Shown here: positions 18,310 to 27,892 of the stretch, one piece after another
Position numbering within the stretch: the stretch's first letter is position 1
Layout of the letters: the number at the start of each line of letters is the position of its first letter
From: an uncultured Lachnospiraceae bacterium
GTDB taxonomy: Bacteria > Bacillota > Clostridia > Lachnospirales > Lachnospiraceae
Direction of reading: 5' to 3'
Assembly (NCBI GenBank): GCA_900317585.1
Contig: ONHG01000017.1
Location: forward strand, 1 to 57,709
Length of the DNA stretch: 57,709 bases
Position numbers and translations under genes: made by a program
Notes under the pieces: model-generated
The model's input: only the letters and a program-made list of their open reading frames with translations
Databases searched by the model: none
Told to the model about the DNA's origin: nothing

Positions 18310-19788
18310 ATGAATAATCAACAGTTTAACAGGGCAAATCAAAAAGTATTTATTGCAGTAATAATAGTATTTGCGTATGTAGCATTTTCATTATTTGCTG
18401 CATTGGGTGCAGACGGAGGAAAGAATTTTGTCGGGAAGCTGGTACAGCTTATTGCAGCAATTGCGGTAATAGTAGTCTCGGCCATAGCTTTTATGACAAA
18501 AAGAGAGTCAAAGAGCTGTTCAATTGTACTTGTTTCAGCAATGACTGCAGGTTACTTTTTTGTCAGATTACTCAATTCCACACCGGGCACATGGACATAT
18601 GCCCTGCCTCTTATGGTAGTAGCAGCGGCATATCTGGACAGCCGGCTCATAATCATTTCAAGCTCAGTTATGTTTGCAACTAATATCCTAAGACTTTTGA
18701 TTGAGCTTAATGCGGGAGGTGAAGTACTTCAAAGAAATGTGGTGGCTGTTTTGGTAATGGCGTTATCAGGCTATGCGCTAATCATGGTTACAAGAACTCT
18801 TGACCAGTTTTTTAAAGAGAACATGGAAGAAATCAAAGAAGCAGCCTTGCTGCAGGTTGAAAACGGTAAGAAGATGATTTTAGTTGCCGATAATATTTCA
18901 AAGCAATTTGATGAAGCCATGACCATGCTGAACGAGCTTGACGAGGCAGTTTCAGTGAGCCATAATTCAATTCAGGATATCGCAGACAGCACAGAGAGCA
19001 CAGCGGAGGCTATTCAGAAGCAGGCGTCTATGTGTGTTGAGATTCAGGGAAATTCTGATAGTGCAGAGAGCGGAATTAAGGCTATGATAGATGCTTCACG
19101 CCAGACAGACAAGACTGTAAAGCAGGGAGCTGATGTAGTTGAGGAGCTCAAGGAGCAGGCTAACAATGTGGCAGAGGCAAGCAATGTCACAGTATCGGTT
19201 ATCCAGAGCCTTACAGCAAAGGTAGAGGAAGTAAAGAGTTTTGTAGAGTCGATTATCAATATTTCAAACCAGACCAATCTCCTTGCCCTCAATGCTTCAA
19301 TTGAGGCAGCCAGAGCAGGCGAGGCAGGTAAAGGTTTTGCGGTAGTTGCAGATGAAATCAGACAGCTCTCAGAGCAGACTAAGGATGCATCAGCCAACAT
19401 CACAGATATTATCATCAAGCTCAATGAGGACACAAAGCGTGCTAATGAGAGCATCGAAAACTCTGTATCATCGGTTGAGAAGCAGAATGAGCTTATTGAT
19501 GATACAAGAGATAAGTTTAACGCTATGGGAGAGGCTGTTGAGCTGTTGATGAGAGATATCAGTGTGGCAGAGGAGAGCATCAAGAAGATTCTTGATTCTA
19601 CAACAGTAATATCAGAAAATATTACTCATCTTTCAGCTACTGGAGAAGAGGTCGCAGCTTCTTCAACAGAGGGAATTCGTATGGCTGACATTACGGTTGA
19701 GAACATGGCAAAGTGCAAGAAGGTACTTGAGAATATCTATATGCTTGCAGATGACCTTAAAAATTCAGCCGAGGATGAAGAGCAGTAA
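18310..19788 (+). CDS. Methyl-accepting chemotaxis protein with multi-helix membrane sensor
   Basis: A 492-residue chemoreceptor. The ATG at 18310 follows AAGAAGGGGG. Residues 10-175 contain about six membrane helices with little extracellular sequence, rather than the usual two-helix periplasmic sensor. No HAMP domain was recognised before the coiled-coil signalling region (about 200-490). The tip of the signalling hairpin is well conserved ([33 protein letters not shown]). The sensor type suggests a membrane-linked or membrane-soluble signal. It lies downstream of the sugar importer and a GGDEF gene, so a link to nutrient-guided motility is possible, though it has its own transcription signals. 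Confidence 0.93.
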   Translation: MNNQQFNRANQKVFIAVIIVFAYVAFSLFAALGADGGKNFVGKLVQLIAAIAVIVVSAIAFMTKRESKSCSIVLVSAMTAGYFFVRLLNSTPGTWTYALPLMVVAAAYLDSRLIIISSSVMFATNILRLLIELNAGGEVLQRNVVAVLVMALSGYALIMVTRTLDQFFKENMEEIKEAALLQVENGKKMILVADNISKQFDEAMTMLNELDEAVSVSHNSIQDIADSTESTAEAIQKQASMCVEIQGNSDSAESGIKAMIDASRQTDKTVKQGADVVEELKEQANNVAEASNVTVSVIQSLTAKVEEVKSFVESIINISNQTNLLALNASIEAARAGEAGKGFAVVADEIRQLSEQTKDASANITDIIIKLNEDTKRANESIENSVSSVEKQNELIDDTRDKFNAMGEAVELLMRDISVAEESIKKILDSTTVISENITHLSATGEEVAASSTEGIRMADITVENMAKCKKVLENIYMLADDLKNSAEDEEQ

Positions 19789-19823
19789 ATAAGGTTTTGA
19801 ATAGTAAAATGATATGATTTTTT

Positions 19824-19855
19824 ATGGCAGGAACAGAAGTGGTCCTGCCATTTTT
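19824..19855 (+). terminator. Terminator after the chemoreceptor gene
   Basis: ATGGCAGGA (19824-19832) pairs with TCCTGCCAT (19843-19851), a 10-base loop lies between them, and TTTT follows. Confidence 0.9.
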
Positions 19856-20025
19856 AAGATTTAAAAATAGTTTGTAAATAAAAATATTTACATTATTGTA
19901 ATATATGATAAAATATTTGTAGTGGATTGCATTTATATGCATCACCTGCATGTGTGGCTTCACAGTATAATTTTATGGTGCAGATGGATCACATGCTATA
20001 CAAAGATAGATAAATGGAGGAAGTT

Positions 20026-20904
20026 ATGGACGATAACAATTATATGAACAATGACAACCGGTCGTCAGGCACACCGGACAATACAGGTGTATTCGGTCAG
20101 TCTTCAGGAACAGCAAATGGCTCAGACACATACAGCCAGCCGCAGGACACATACAGTCAGCCGACAGACACATATAATCAGTCTGTATCCCGGCAGGAAA
20201 GTGGGAATGCATATGCATATGGACAGTCATCAGACCAGACAGGCAGCACAGACGGATATGTCAATAATCAGGGCAGTGCATATGGTTATGCAAATCAGGG
20301 TGTATACAATCAGAACCCAAATGCCCAGGGCACATACAATCAGAATCAAAATGCCCAGGGCACATACAACCAGAACACATATGCTCAGGGCTCGTTTAAT
20401 CAGTCTGCTTATGGACAGACACAGTATGGCCAGCAGCCAAACGGACAGGGTGGCTACAATCAGACCGCATACGGACAGACAGCCTACAATCAGCCACAGT
20501 ATGGAGCTAATCCATACAACCAGCCACCAAAGGACAGCAATGGCTTTGGTATAGCTTCTCTGGTACTTGGAATTGCATCTATTGTACTGTTTTGTACATG
20601 CATCAATTATGTGACAGCTCTGCTTGCTATCATTTTTGGTATTATACATATAATAAAGGGCAACAACAAGGTGTTTGGTATAGTTGGTATAGCAACAGCA
20701 GCTATCTCAATTATAGTCAGCATCATATTCTGGGTTGTGGCAGGCTCAAGTGTAAGCACAGATTTAGAAAAGGAGTTCATGAAGGGCTTTGATGAGGGCT
20801 ATGAGTATTATAATGATGACGATTCCTATGAGGATTATGATTATGATTCTTATGATTATGACGATTTTGATTATCAGAATTTTGAGTATGATGGAATTTA
20901 TTAG
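20026..20904 (+). CDS. DUF4190-type membrane protein with Gln/Asn/Tyr-rich N-terminus and acidic Tyr tail
   Basis: A 292-residue protein of unknown function. ATG 20026 follows TGGAGG by 5 bases. Residues 1-165 are low complexity, with imperfect repeats of the type YNQNxxAQGT and TAYGQ, rich in Gln, Asn, Tyr, Gly and Ser. About 170-245 are two to three membrane helices in the DUF4190 pattern (GFGIASLVLGIASIVLF, LLAIIFGIIHI, VFGIVGIATAAISIIVSI). The last 45 residues are an acidic Asp/Tyr-rich tail. Small DUF4190 proteins commonly carry such cytoplasmic disordered N-termini. It stands alone between a terminator and the T-box promoter. The prion-like tail could self-associate, which is inference. 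Confidence 0.8.
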   Translation: MDDNNYMNNDNRSSGTPDNTGVFGQSSGTANGSDTYSQPQDTYSQPTDTYNQSVSRQESGNAYAYGQSSDQTGSTDGYVNNQGSAYGYANQGVYNQNPNAQGTYNQNQNAQGTYNQNTYAQGSFNQSAYGQTQYGQQPNGQGGYNQTAYGQTAYNQPQYGANPYNQPPKDSNGFGIASLVLGIASIVLFCTCINYVTALLAIIFGIIHIIKGNNKVFGIVGIATAAISIIVSIIFWVVAGSSVSTDLEKEFMKGFDEGYEYYNDDDSYEDYDYDSYDYDDFDYQNFEYDGIY

Positions 20905-20943
20905 AGTTAATTATTATCAAATTATTACTGAATCAATTACATC

Positions 20944-20973
20944 TTGACAACAGTGGCTTTTCAGTTATATACT
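20944..20973 (+). promoter_or_regulatory. Promoter of the T-box/ileS transcript
   Basis: TTGACA (20944-20949) and TATACT (20968-20973) are 18 bases apart, just upstream of the T-box leader. Confidence 0.75.
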
Positions 20974-20979
20974 TAAACA

Positions 20980-21247
20980 CAGTTAGTAAAAGGCAGTGAC
21001 GAAGACAGTAGAGATGGCAGGAAAGTCAAAGAGAGCCGGGGCAGGTGAGAGCCGGTATGAGTAGAGCCGTTTTGAAAATCACTTCTGAGCCGCAGGCTAA
21101 AATCGCAATACAGTGTTGTGAGAGTAGGTTCTGACGTATTCCCTACGTTACAGGGACAGGTATGCAAGGGTATTTCCCTTAAGTACATTGTAATAGGTGG
21201 TATAGACGTATCAGGCACGCGTTCCTAATTACAGGAATGTGTGCCTT
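20980..21247 (+). promoter_or_regulatory. Isoleucine T-box riboswitch with antiterminator/terminator
   Basis: This leader senses uncharged tRNA-Ile and controls ileS. A structured Stem I region runs from about 20985 to 21120. An ATC triplet at 21078-21080, set in GAAAATCAC, is the likely Ile specifier codon. AGGTGGTA at about 21196-21203 is the T-box; its TGGT would pair with the tRNA end ACCA including an A discriminator, as in tRNA-Ile. A terminator follows: GGCACGCGTTCCT (21214-21226) pairs with AGGAATGTGTGCC (21233-21245) with two G-T pairs, then a T-run. The ileS ATG lies about 125 bases further on. Confidence 0.88.
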
Positions 21248-21372
21248 TTTTTGTGAATATTCCATAAACCGAAAATTGTAGTGGCATAAGTCACAAATAA
21301 GCCTCGTAAGAGGCGAATTTGAGGTGCATGTTGGGGATGTTCACGAACAATATAGAATAAGGAGAGATAGTC

Positions 21373-24300
21373 ATGTACAACAAAGTTGACACCAATATGA
21401 ACTTCGTTGAACGCGAGAAGAAGACAGAGCAGTTCTGGAGAGAGAACAATATCTTCAGAAAATCCATGGAAAACAGAAAAGAAGGAGAGACATACACATT
21501 CTATGATGGACCTCCTACAGCAAACGGAAAGCCTCACATCGGACATGTTGAGACACGTACCATAAAGGATATGATTCCAAGATTCCAGACGATGAAGGGC
21601 AAATATGTGCCACGTAAAGCAGGCTGGGATACACACGGACTTCCAGTTGAGATTGAGGTGGAGAAGCTTCTCGGCCTTGACGGCAAGGATCAGATTGAGA
21701 ACTACGGACTTGAGCCATTCATCAAGAAGTGTAAAGAGTCTGTATGGAAATACAAGGGTATGTGGGAGGATTTCTCCAACACTGTAGGCTTCTGGGCTGA
21801 TATGGACAATCCATATGTCACATATGACGACAATTTCATTGAGTCAGAGTGGTGGGCTCTCAAGGAAATCTGGAACAAGGGACTTCTTTACAAGGGCTTC
21901 AAGATTGTTCCTTACTGTCCTCGTTGTGGAACACCGCTTTCTGCACAGGAGGTGGCACAGGGCTACAAGACAGTTAAAGAAAAATCAGCAGTAGTACGTT
22001 TTAAGGTAGTAGGAGAGGATGCATATTTCCTCGCATGGACCACAACTCCATGGACACTTCCAAGCAACGTGGCACTCTGTGTGAATCCTAATGACACATA
22101 TGTAAAGGTAAAGGCTGTTGATGGCTACACATATTATATGGCAGAGGCACTTGCAGACAAGGTGCTCTCACAGCTTCTTTCAAAAGAGGACGCAGAAGCA
22201 GGCAAGAAGGCATATGAGGTGCTTGAGACATACAAAGGAAAGGATCTTGAGTACAAGGAGTATGAGCCGCTTTATGACTGTGCTAAGCAGGTTGCTGACA
22301 AGCAGGGCAAGAAGGGCTTCTTCGTGACATGTGACACATATGTTACTATGTCAGACGGTACAGGAATCGTTCATATCGCTCCTGCATTTGGTGAGGATGA
22401 TGCCAATGTCGGAAGAAATTATGACCTTCCATTCGTACAGTTTGTAAACGACAAGGGAGAGCTCACAGCTGAGACTCCGTTTGCCGGTATGTGGGTAAAG
22501 GATGCAGATCCTGAGGTATTAAAGGACTTAAGCGGCAGAAAGCAGCTCTTCGATGCTCCGAAATTTGAGCATGAGTATCCACACTGCTGGAGATGTGACA
22601 AGCCTCTCATCTACTACGCAAGAGAGTCATGGTACATCAAGGAGACAGCAGTAAAGGATGACCTTATCAGAAACAACAATACAGTAAACTGGATTCCTGA
22701 GTCTATCGGTTCAGGACGTTTCGGAAACTGGCTTGAGAATATACAGGATTGGGCTATCTCACGTAACCGTTACTGGGGCACACCACTCAATATCTGGGAG
22801 TGTGAATGCGGACACAGAGAGTGTATCGGAAGCCGTGCAGAGCTCGCCGAAAAAGCAGGAGATCCAAAGGCAGCAGAGGTAGAGCTTCACAGACCATACA
22901 TCGACGCTGTGACAATCAAGTGTCCTGAGTGTGGCAAGGATATGCACCGTGTACCTGAGGTACTTGACTGCTGGTTTGATTCAGGAGCCATGCCATTTGC
23001 ACAGCACCACTATCCATTCGAGAACAAGGAAGTATTTGAGAAGCAGTTCCCGGCCAAGTTTATCTCAGAGGCAGTTGACCAGACACGTGGATGGTTCCAT
23101 TCACTCATGGCTGAGTCTACACTCCTTTTCAACAAGGCTCCTTATGAGAATGTCATCGTGCTTGGACACGTACAGGATGAGAACGGACAGAAGATGTCCA
23201 AGTCAAAGGGCAACGCGGTAGATCCGTTTGATGCACTTGAGACATACGGTGCGGATGCCATCAGATGGTATTTCTACACAGCATCAGCTCCATGGATTCC
23301 AAAGAAGTTTTCAGGAAAGCTCGTGCTTGAGGGACAGCGTAAGTTTATGGGAACACTCTGGAACACATACGCATTCTTCGTGCTTTATGCAAATATAGAC
23401 AACTTTGATGCTACAAAATACAGCCTTGAGTATGATAAGCTTGCAGTAATGGACAAGTGGATTCTTTCAAAGCTCAACTCAGCAGTGGCAGGAGTGGATG
23501 AGTGCCTGTCAAACTACAAGATTCCGGAGGCGGCAAAGTACCTTCAGGAGTTCGTAGACGACTTAAGTAACTGGTATGTACGCCGCAGCCGTGAGCGTTT
23601 CTGGGCAAAGGGCATGGAGCAGGACAAGATAAACGCATACATGACACTTTATACAGCACTTGTCACCATATCAAAGGCGGCAGCACCTATGATTCCTTTC
23701 ATGACAGAGGATATCTACAGAAATCTTGTCTGCTCTATCGACAAGAGCGCACCGGAGTCAATTCATCTGTGCGACTATCCTGTAGTTGATGAGAAGCTGA
23801 TTGACAAAAAGCTCGAAGCTGATATGGATGAGGTACTAAAGGTTGTAGTACTCGGACGTGCATGCCGTAACGAGGCAAATATCAAAAACCGTCAGCCAAT
23901 CGGAAAAATGTTTGTAAAGGCTCCGGAAAAACTGGATGAATTTTATGTGGATATCATCGCAGACGAGCTCAACGTAAAAGAGGTTGAGTTTACTGATGAT
24001 GTATCACACTACACCACCTACAAATTCAAGCCACAGCTTAGAACAGTGGGTCCTAAGTATGGTAAATACCTTGGCCAGATTAAGGCAGTTTTAGCTGAGC
24101 TTGATGGTCATAAGGCCATGGAGGAGCTTAACAACAGCGGCTCTCTCAAGCTTGACAGCATTAGCGATGAAGTTGTATTATCTAAAGAGGATTTACTTAT
24201 CGAGATGACTCAGATGGAGGGCTATGTGACACAGTCTGACAACAATATAACCGTTGTCCTTGATACCAACCTCACTCCTGAGCTTATCGAGGAAGGTTTC

Positions 24301-24540
24301 GTAAGAGAAATCATCAGTAAGATCCAGACAATGCGTAAGGACGCAGGCTTTGAGGTTATGGACCACATCGCTGTGACATACGAGGCAGATGAGAAGCTTT
24401 CAAATGTATTTGAAAAGTTTGGTGATGAAATCAAAACCGAGGTTCTTGCTGTATCAATTAAATCAGGCGAACTTAAGGGCTATAAAAAAGATTGGAAGAT
24501 TAATGGCGAGGCTGTTAAGCTTGCAGTTGAAAAACAATAA
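21373..24540 (+). CDS. ileS: Isoleucyl-tRNA synthetase
   Basis: Charges tRNA-Ile. The protein has 1055 residues with the class I signatures HIGH at 55-58 and KMSKS at 607-611, the tryptophan-rich editing entry AWTTTPWTLPSN, and Cys-pair zinc sites (CPRC, CWRC). The length and motifs such as YVTYDDNFIESEWWALKEIW fit the longer, eukaryote-like type (IleS2 group), which lacks the C-terminal Cys4 zinc finger of the E. coli-type enzyme. IleS2 enzymes are generally less mupirocin-sensitive; that is family knowledge, not tested here. GGAGAG precedes the ATG. It is controlled by the T-box leader immediately upstream and ends at a terminator before glgP. Confidence 0.97.
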   Translation: MYNKVDTNMNFVEREKKTEQFWRENNIFRKSMENRKEGETYTFYDGPPTANGKPHIGHVETRTIKDMIPRFQTMKGKYVPRKAGWDTHGLPVEIEVEKLLGLDGKDQIENYGLEPFIKKCKESVWKYKGMWEDFSNTVGFWADMDNPYVTYDDNFIESEWWALKEIWNKGLLYKGFKIVPYCPRCGTPLSAQEVAQGYKTVKEKSAVVRFKVVGEDAYFLAWTTTPWTLPSNVALCVNPNDTYVKVKAVDGYTYYMAEALADKVLSQLLSKEDAEAGKKAYEVLETYKGKDLEYKEYEPLYDCAKQVADKQGKKGFFVTCDTYVTMSDGTGIVHIAPAFGEDDANVGRNYDLPFVQFVNDKGELTAETPFAGMWVKDADPEVLKDLSGRKQLFDAPKFEHEYPHCWRCDKPLIYYARESWYIKETAVKDDLIRNNNTVNWIPESIGSGRFGNWLENIQDWAISRNRYWGTPLNIWECECGHRECIGSRAELAEKAGDPKAAEVELHRPYIDAVTIKCPECGKDMHRVPEVLDCWFDSGAMPFAQHHYPFENKEVFEKQFPAKFISEAVDQTRGWFHSLMAESTLLFNKAPYENVIVLGHVQDENGQKMSKSKGNAVDPFDALETYGADAIRWYFYTASAPWIPKKFSGKLVLEGQRKFMGTLWNTYAFFVLYANIDNFDATKYSLEYDKLAVMDKWILSKLNSAVAGVDECLSNYKIPEAAKYLQEFVDDLSNWYVRRSRERFWAKGMEQDKINAYMTLYTALVTISKAAAPMIPFMTEDIYRNLVCSIDKSAPESIHLCDYPVVDEKLIDKKLEADMDEVLKVVVLGRACRNEANIKNRQPIGKMFVKAPEKLDEFYVDIIADELNVKEVEFTDDVSHYTTYKFKPQLRTVGPKYGKYLGQIKAVLAELDGHKAMEELNNSGSLKLDSISDEVVLSKEDLLIEMTQMEGYVTQSDNNITVVLDTNLTPELIEEGFVREIISKIQTMRKDAGFEVMDHIAVTYEADEKLSNVFEKFGDEIKTEVLAVSIKSGELKGYKKDWKINGEAVKLAVEKQ

Positions 24541-24552
24541 TCTTTGCACGGG

Positions 24553-24577
24553 AGGGAGCATTAATTTGCTCCCTTTT
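24553..24577 (+). terminator. Terminator between ileS and the glycogen phosphorylase gene
   Basis: AGGGAGCA (24553-24560) and TGCTCCCT (24567-24574) form an 8-bp stem with a 6-base loop, running into TTTT. Confidence 0.8.
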
Positions 24578-24598
24578 GGTGCCATAAGGAGGAATAAG

Positions 24599-27067
24599 AT
24601 GAGAGATAATACGTTTAGCAAAAAGGTGTTTATTAAGACTGTATCAGACAATTTAAAAAATAAATATCGTAAGACTATAGATGATGCCACACAGCAGGAA
24701 CTTTATCAGGCTGTATCAGAGGCCGTAAAGGATGTCATCATGGATGAGTGGATTGCCACACAGAGAGTGATGGACAAGGACGATCCAAAGGTTGTTTACT
24801 ATATGTCCATGGAGTTTCTGATGGGAAGAGCTCTCGGCAACAACCTTATAAACCTCTCAGCATACAAGGAGGTCAAGGAGGCTCTCAATGAGATTGGTGT
24901 GGATATCAATGCTATTGAGGACCAGGAGCCTGATCCGGCACTTGGAAACGGTGGACTCGGAAGACTGGCAGCGTGCTTTATGGATTCACTTGCCACACTC
25001 GGATATCCTGCATACGGCTGTGGAATCAGATACAGATATGGTATGTTCAAGCAGCAGATTTCAGACGGCTTCCAGATTGAGGTGCCTGACAACTGGCTCA
25101 AGGACGGATATCCATTCGAGCTTCGTCGTCCGGAGTACTGCTATGAGGTCAAGTTTGGAGGATATGTGCAGGAGAGCACAGATGAAAACGGAGAGCTTCA
25201 TTTCGAGCAGAAGGACTATCAGTCGGTGCTTGCAGTGCCTTATGATATGCCTATAGTCGGTTATGACAACAATGTGGTCAATTCTCTCATGATATGGGAT
25301 GCAGAGCCAAAAAATGGCTTCTCGCTTGAGTCCTTTGACCAGGGTGACTACGACAAGGCAGTGGAGCAGGAAAATCTTGCAAGAAACCTTGTTGAGGTGC
25401 TCTATCCAAACGATAACCATGTAAAGGGCAAGGAGCTTCGATTAAAGCAGCAGTATTTCTTTGTATCAGCAAGCATCCAGCGTGCACTTGCAAGGTTTAA
25501 AAAGCATCACAGCGATTTAAAAGATCTCCCAAATAAAGCTGTTTTCCAGATGAACGATACTCACCCTACAGTTGCAGTCGCAGAGCTTATGAGAATCCTT
25601 GTGGACGAGGAACATCTGTCATGGGATGATGCATGGGATATCACTACAAGATGTGTAGCCTACACTAACCATACAATCATGGCTGAGGCGCTTGAGAAGT
25701 GGCCAATTGAGATATTCCAGAGATTGCTTCCTCGTGTATACCAGATTGTTGACGAGATAAACAGAAGATTTGTGATTCAGATTAATGAGAGATATCCTGG
25801 CAATGAGGACAAGGTAAGAAAGATGGCTATCCTCTATGACGGACAGGTCAAGATGGCAAATATGGCTATCGTTGCAGGTTATTCTGTAAACGGTGTTGCA
25901 AAGCTTCACACAGAGATACTTAAGAATCAGGAGCTTCATGATTTCTATGAGATGTTCCCTGAGAAGTTCAATAACAAGACAAACGGAATCACACAGCGTA
26001 GATTCTTAGCACATGCAAATCCACTCCTTGCAGACTGGGTAACAAAAAAGGTAGGAGCCGGCTGGATTACAGATCTTACAATGCTTTCAAAGCTCAAGGC
26101 TTATGCGGACAGCCCTGTTGCACAGCAGGAGTTTGCTGAGATTAAGAGAGCAAACAAGGTGCGTTTAGCAAAGTATATCAAGGAGCACAATGGTATTGAT
26201 GTAAATCCGGATTCTATCTTTGATGTGCAGGTTAAGAGACTTCACGAGTACAAGAGACAGCTCATGAACATCCTTCATGTGATGTATCTGTACAACAAGA
26301 TTAAGGAAAATCCGTCTATGGATTTCTATCCTAGAACATTCATTTTTGGAGCAAAGGCAGCAGCAGGCTACAGAAATGCAAAGAAAACAATAAAGCTCAT
26401 CAACAGTGTGGCTGATGTGATAAATAACGATGCTTCTATTGGCGGCAAGCTCAAGGTAGTATTTATTGAGGATTACAAGGTATCCAATGCCGAGATTATT
26501 TTTGCGGCAGCAGATGTCAGCGAGCAGATTTCCACAGCGAGCAAGGAGGCATCCGGAACAGGAAACATGAAGTTTATGCTCAATGGAGCGCTCACTATCG
26601 GAACTATGGATGGTGCCAATGTCGAGATGTTCGATGAGGTAGGGGCTGACAACATGTTTATCTTTGGAATGAGCTCTGATGAGGTTATCTCACACGAGAA
26701 CAGACATGACTACAATCCTGTTGATGTATATAATAACGATGCCGAGCTAAGAAAGGTAGTAAACCAGCTCGTAGACGGCACATATTCACCAAATGACCAT
26801 GAGCTTTTCAGGGAGCTTTACAACTCACTGCTCAATCCACAGCAGGGACAGGTGGCTGACCGCTACTTTATCCTCGCAGACTTCCGCTCATATGCAAATG
26901 CACAGCAGAAGATTAATGATTATTACAAGAACAAGAGCGCATGGAGAAAGAGTGCACTGCTCAATATCGCACATGTAGGAAAGTTCTCTTCAGACAGAAC
27001 AATCCAGGAATATGTGGACGATATCTGGCATCTTGACAGGATTACCGTAAATATGGCAGGAGTATAG
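24599..27067 (+). CDS. glgP: Glycogen/starch (maltodextrin) phosphorylase
   Basis: Removes glucose from alpha-1,4-glucans as glucose 1-phosphate. The frame is open further upstream into ileS, but ATG 24599, 6-7 bases after AAGGAGG, is clearly the start and gives 822 residues, the usual family length. Signatures include MEFLMGRALGNNL, GLGRLAACFMDS and the pyridoxal-phosphate site EASGTGNMKFMLNGAL with the Schiff-base lysine K658. It is cytoplasmic and followed 4 bp later by a TTG-started membrane protein gene, so the two may be cotranscribed. Confidence 0.96.
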   Translation: MRDNTFSKKVFIKTVSDNLKNKYRKTIDDATQQELYQAVSEAVKDVIMDEWIATQRVMDKDDPKVVYYMSMEFLMGRALGNNLINLSAYKEVKEALNEIGVDINAIEDQEPDPALGNGGLGRLAACFMDSLATLGYPAYGCGIRYRYGMFKQQISDGFQIEVPDNWLKDGYPFELRRPEYCYEVKFGGYVQESTDENGELHFEQKDYQSVLAVPYDMPIVGYDNNVVNSLMIWDAEPKNGFSLESFDQGDYDKAVEQENLARNLVEVLYPNDNHVKGKELRLKQQYFFVSASIQRALARFKKHHSDLKDLPNKAVFQMNDTHPTVAVAELMRILVDEEHLSWDDAWDITTRCVAYTNHTIMAEALEKWPIEIFQRLLPRVYQIVDEINRRFVIQINERYPGNEDKVRKMAILYDGQVKMANMAIVAGYSVNGVAKLHTEILKNQELHDFYEMFPEKFNNKTNGITQRRFLAHANPLLADWVTKKVGAGWITDLTMLSKLKAYADSPVAQQEFAEIKRANKVRLAKYIKEHNGIDVNPDSIFDVQVKRLHEYKRQLMNILHVMYLYNKIKENPSMDFYPRTFIFGAKAAAGYRNAKKTIKLINSVADVINNDASIGGKLKVVFIEDYKVSNAEIIFAAADVSEQISTASKEASGTGNMKFMLNGALTIGTMDGANVEMFDEVGADNMFIFGMSSDEVISHENRHDYNPVDVYNNDAELRKVVNQLVDGTYSPNDHELFRELYNSLLNPQQGQVADRYFILADFRSYANAQQKINDYYKNKSAWRKSALLNIAHVGKFSSDRTIQEYVDDIWHLDRITVNMAGV

Positions 27068-27071
27068 GATT

Positions 27072-27857
27072 TTGGAAAAAGTTATCGCAAAGTCTGGTAT
27101 CAGTGGAAGCACGCTTAAGCTTATAGCCATTTTTACCATGCTCATAGACCATACTGCGGCAACGGTTATTCTTCAGATGATAAATAACGGGATAGGTGGA
27201 CAAACGCTTATTGATATCTACTGGGTCATGCGTTCTATAGGGCGCATGGCCTTTCCTGTTTTCTGCTTTCTGCTTGTGGAGGGCTTCAAATATACACACA
27301 GCAGGGAAAAATATGCTGCGAGGATGTTTATATTCGCGCTTATCTCTGAGATACCGTTTGACCTTGCAATAAACAATACAGTGCTCGAATTTAAGAGCAA
27401 CAATGTGTTTTTTACACTGCTTTTAGGCCTGCTTGCCATCACAGTGCTTGATTGGCTTAAGTCGGTCGATAAAATAGAAAAGGCATCCTCTGCAGTCAAG
27501 TGGTTTTTTGTCACACTGATCAGGTGTATAGTAATGGTATCAGTGGTGCTTGTTATGATGATTATTGCAGAGTTTGTGCTTTACTGTGATTATGGTGCGG
27601 CGGGTGTAGGGTGCATTGTCATGATGTACCTGCTTTCTTCAAACCGGGATGTTGCATTTGCCGTGGCAGTCATACTGCTTGGACTTTTCTCAGGTACCAT
27701 AGAGTTTTTTGCACTGTTTATGCTTATACCGCTTCGCTATTACAATGGAAAAAGAGGCATTTCACTAAAATATGTCTTTTACGCCTTTTATCCGGTGCAT
27801 CTTTTGGGACTGTATCTGATATGCAGGCTTGCTATGGCTGCTGCTGTTCACACCTAA
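27072..27857 (+). CDS. TraX-family integral membrane protein
   Basis: A 261-residue membrane protein with about seven helices and the TraX-family N-terminus (STLKLIAIFTMLIDHTAA; IGRMAFPVFCFLLVEGF; FALISEIPFDLA). The TTG start lies 4 bp after the glgP stop, and no better start was seen, so translation may be coupled. TraX was named as a pilin acetylase in F plasmids, but chromosomal Firmicutes members are uncharacterised, and acetyl transfer to surface sugars or proteins is only a guess. The next gene follows after 35 bp and may belong to the same transcript. Confidence 0.8.
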   Translation: MEKVIAKSGISGSTLKLIAIFTMLIDHTAATVILQMINNGIGGQTLIDIYWVMRSIGRMAFPVFCFLLVEGFKYTHSREKYAARMFIFALISEIPFDLAINNTVLEFKSNNVFFTLLLGLLAITVLDWLKSVDKIEKASSAVKWFFVTLIRCIVMVSVVLVMMIIAEFVLYCDYGAAGVGCIVMMYLLSSNRDVAFAVAVILLGLFSGTIEFFALFMLIPLRYYNGKRGISLKYVFYAFYPVHLLGLYLICRLAMAAAVHT

Positions 27858-27892
27858 CAGAGAGACAGACAACGATTAAAATGGGGGAATAG

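Noticed and set aside
20051-20554. A 167-codon Thr/His/Arg-rich frame within the DUF4190-type gene
   Set aside because: It is a shadow of the repetitive Gln/Asn/Tyr coding sequence in another frame.
24389-24598. An upstream extension of glycogen phosphorylase into ileS
   Set aside because: The AAGGAGG and ATG at 24599 and the family length fix the start; a terminator lies within the extension.
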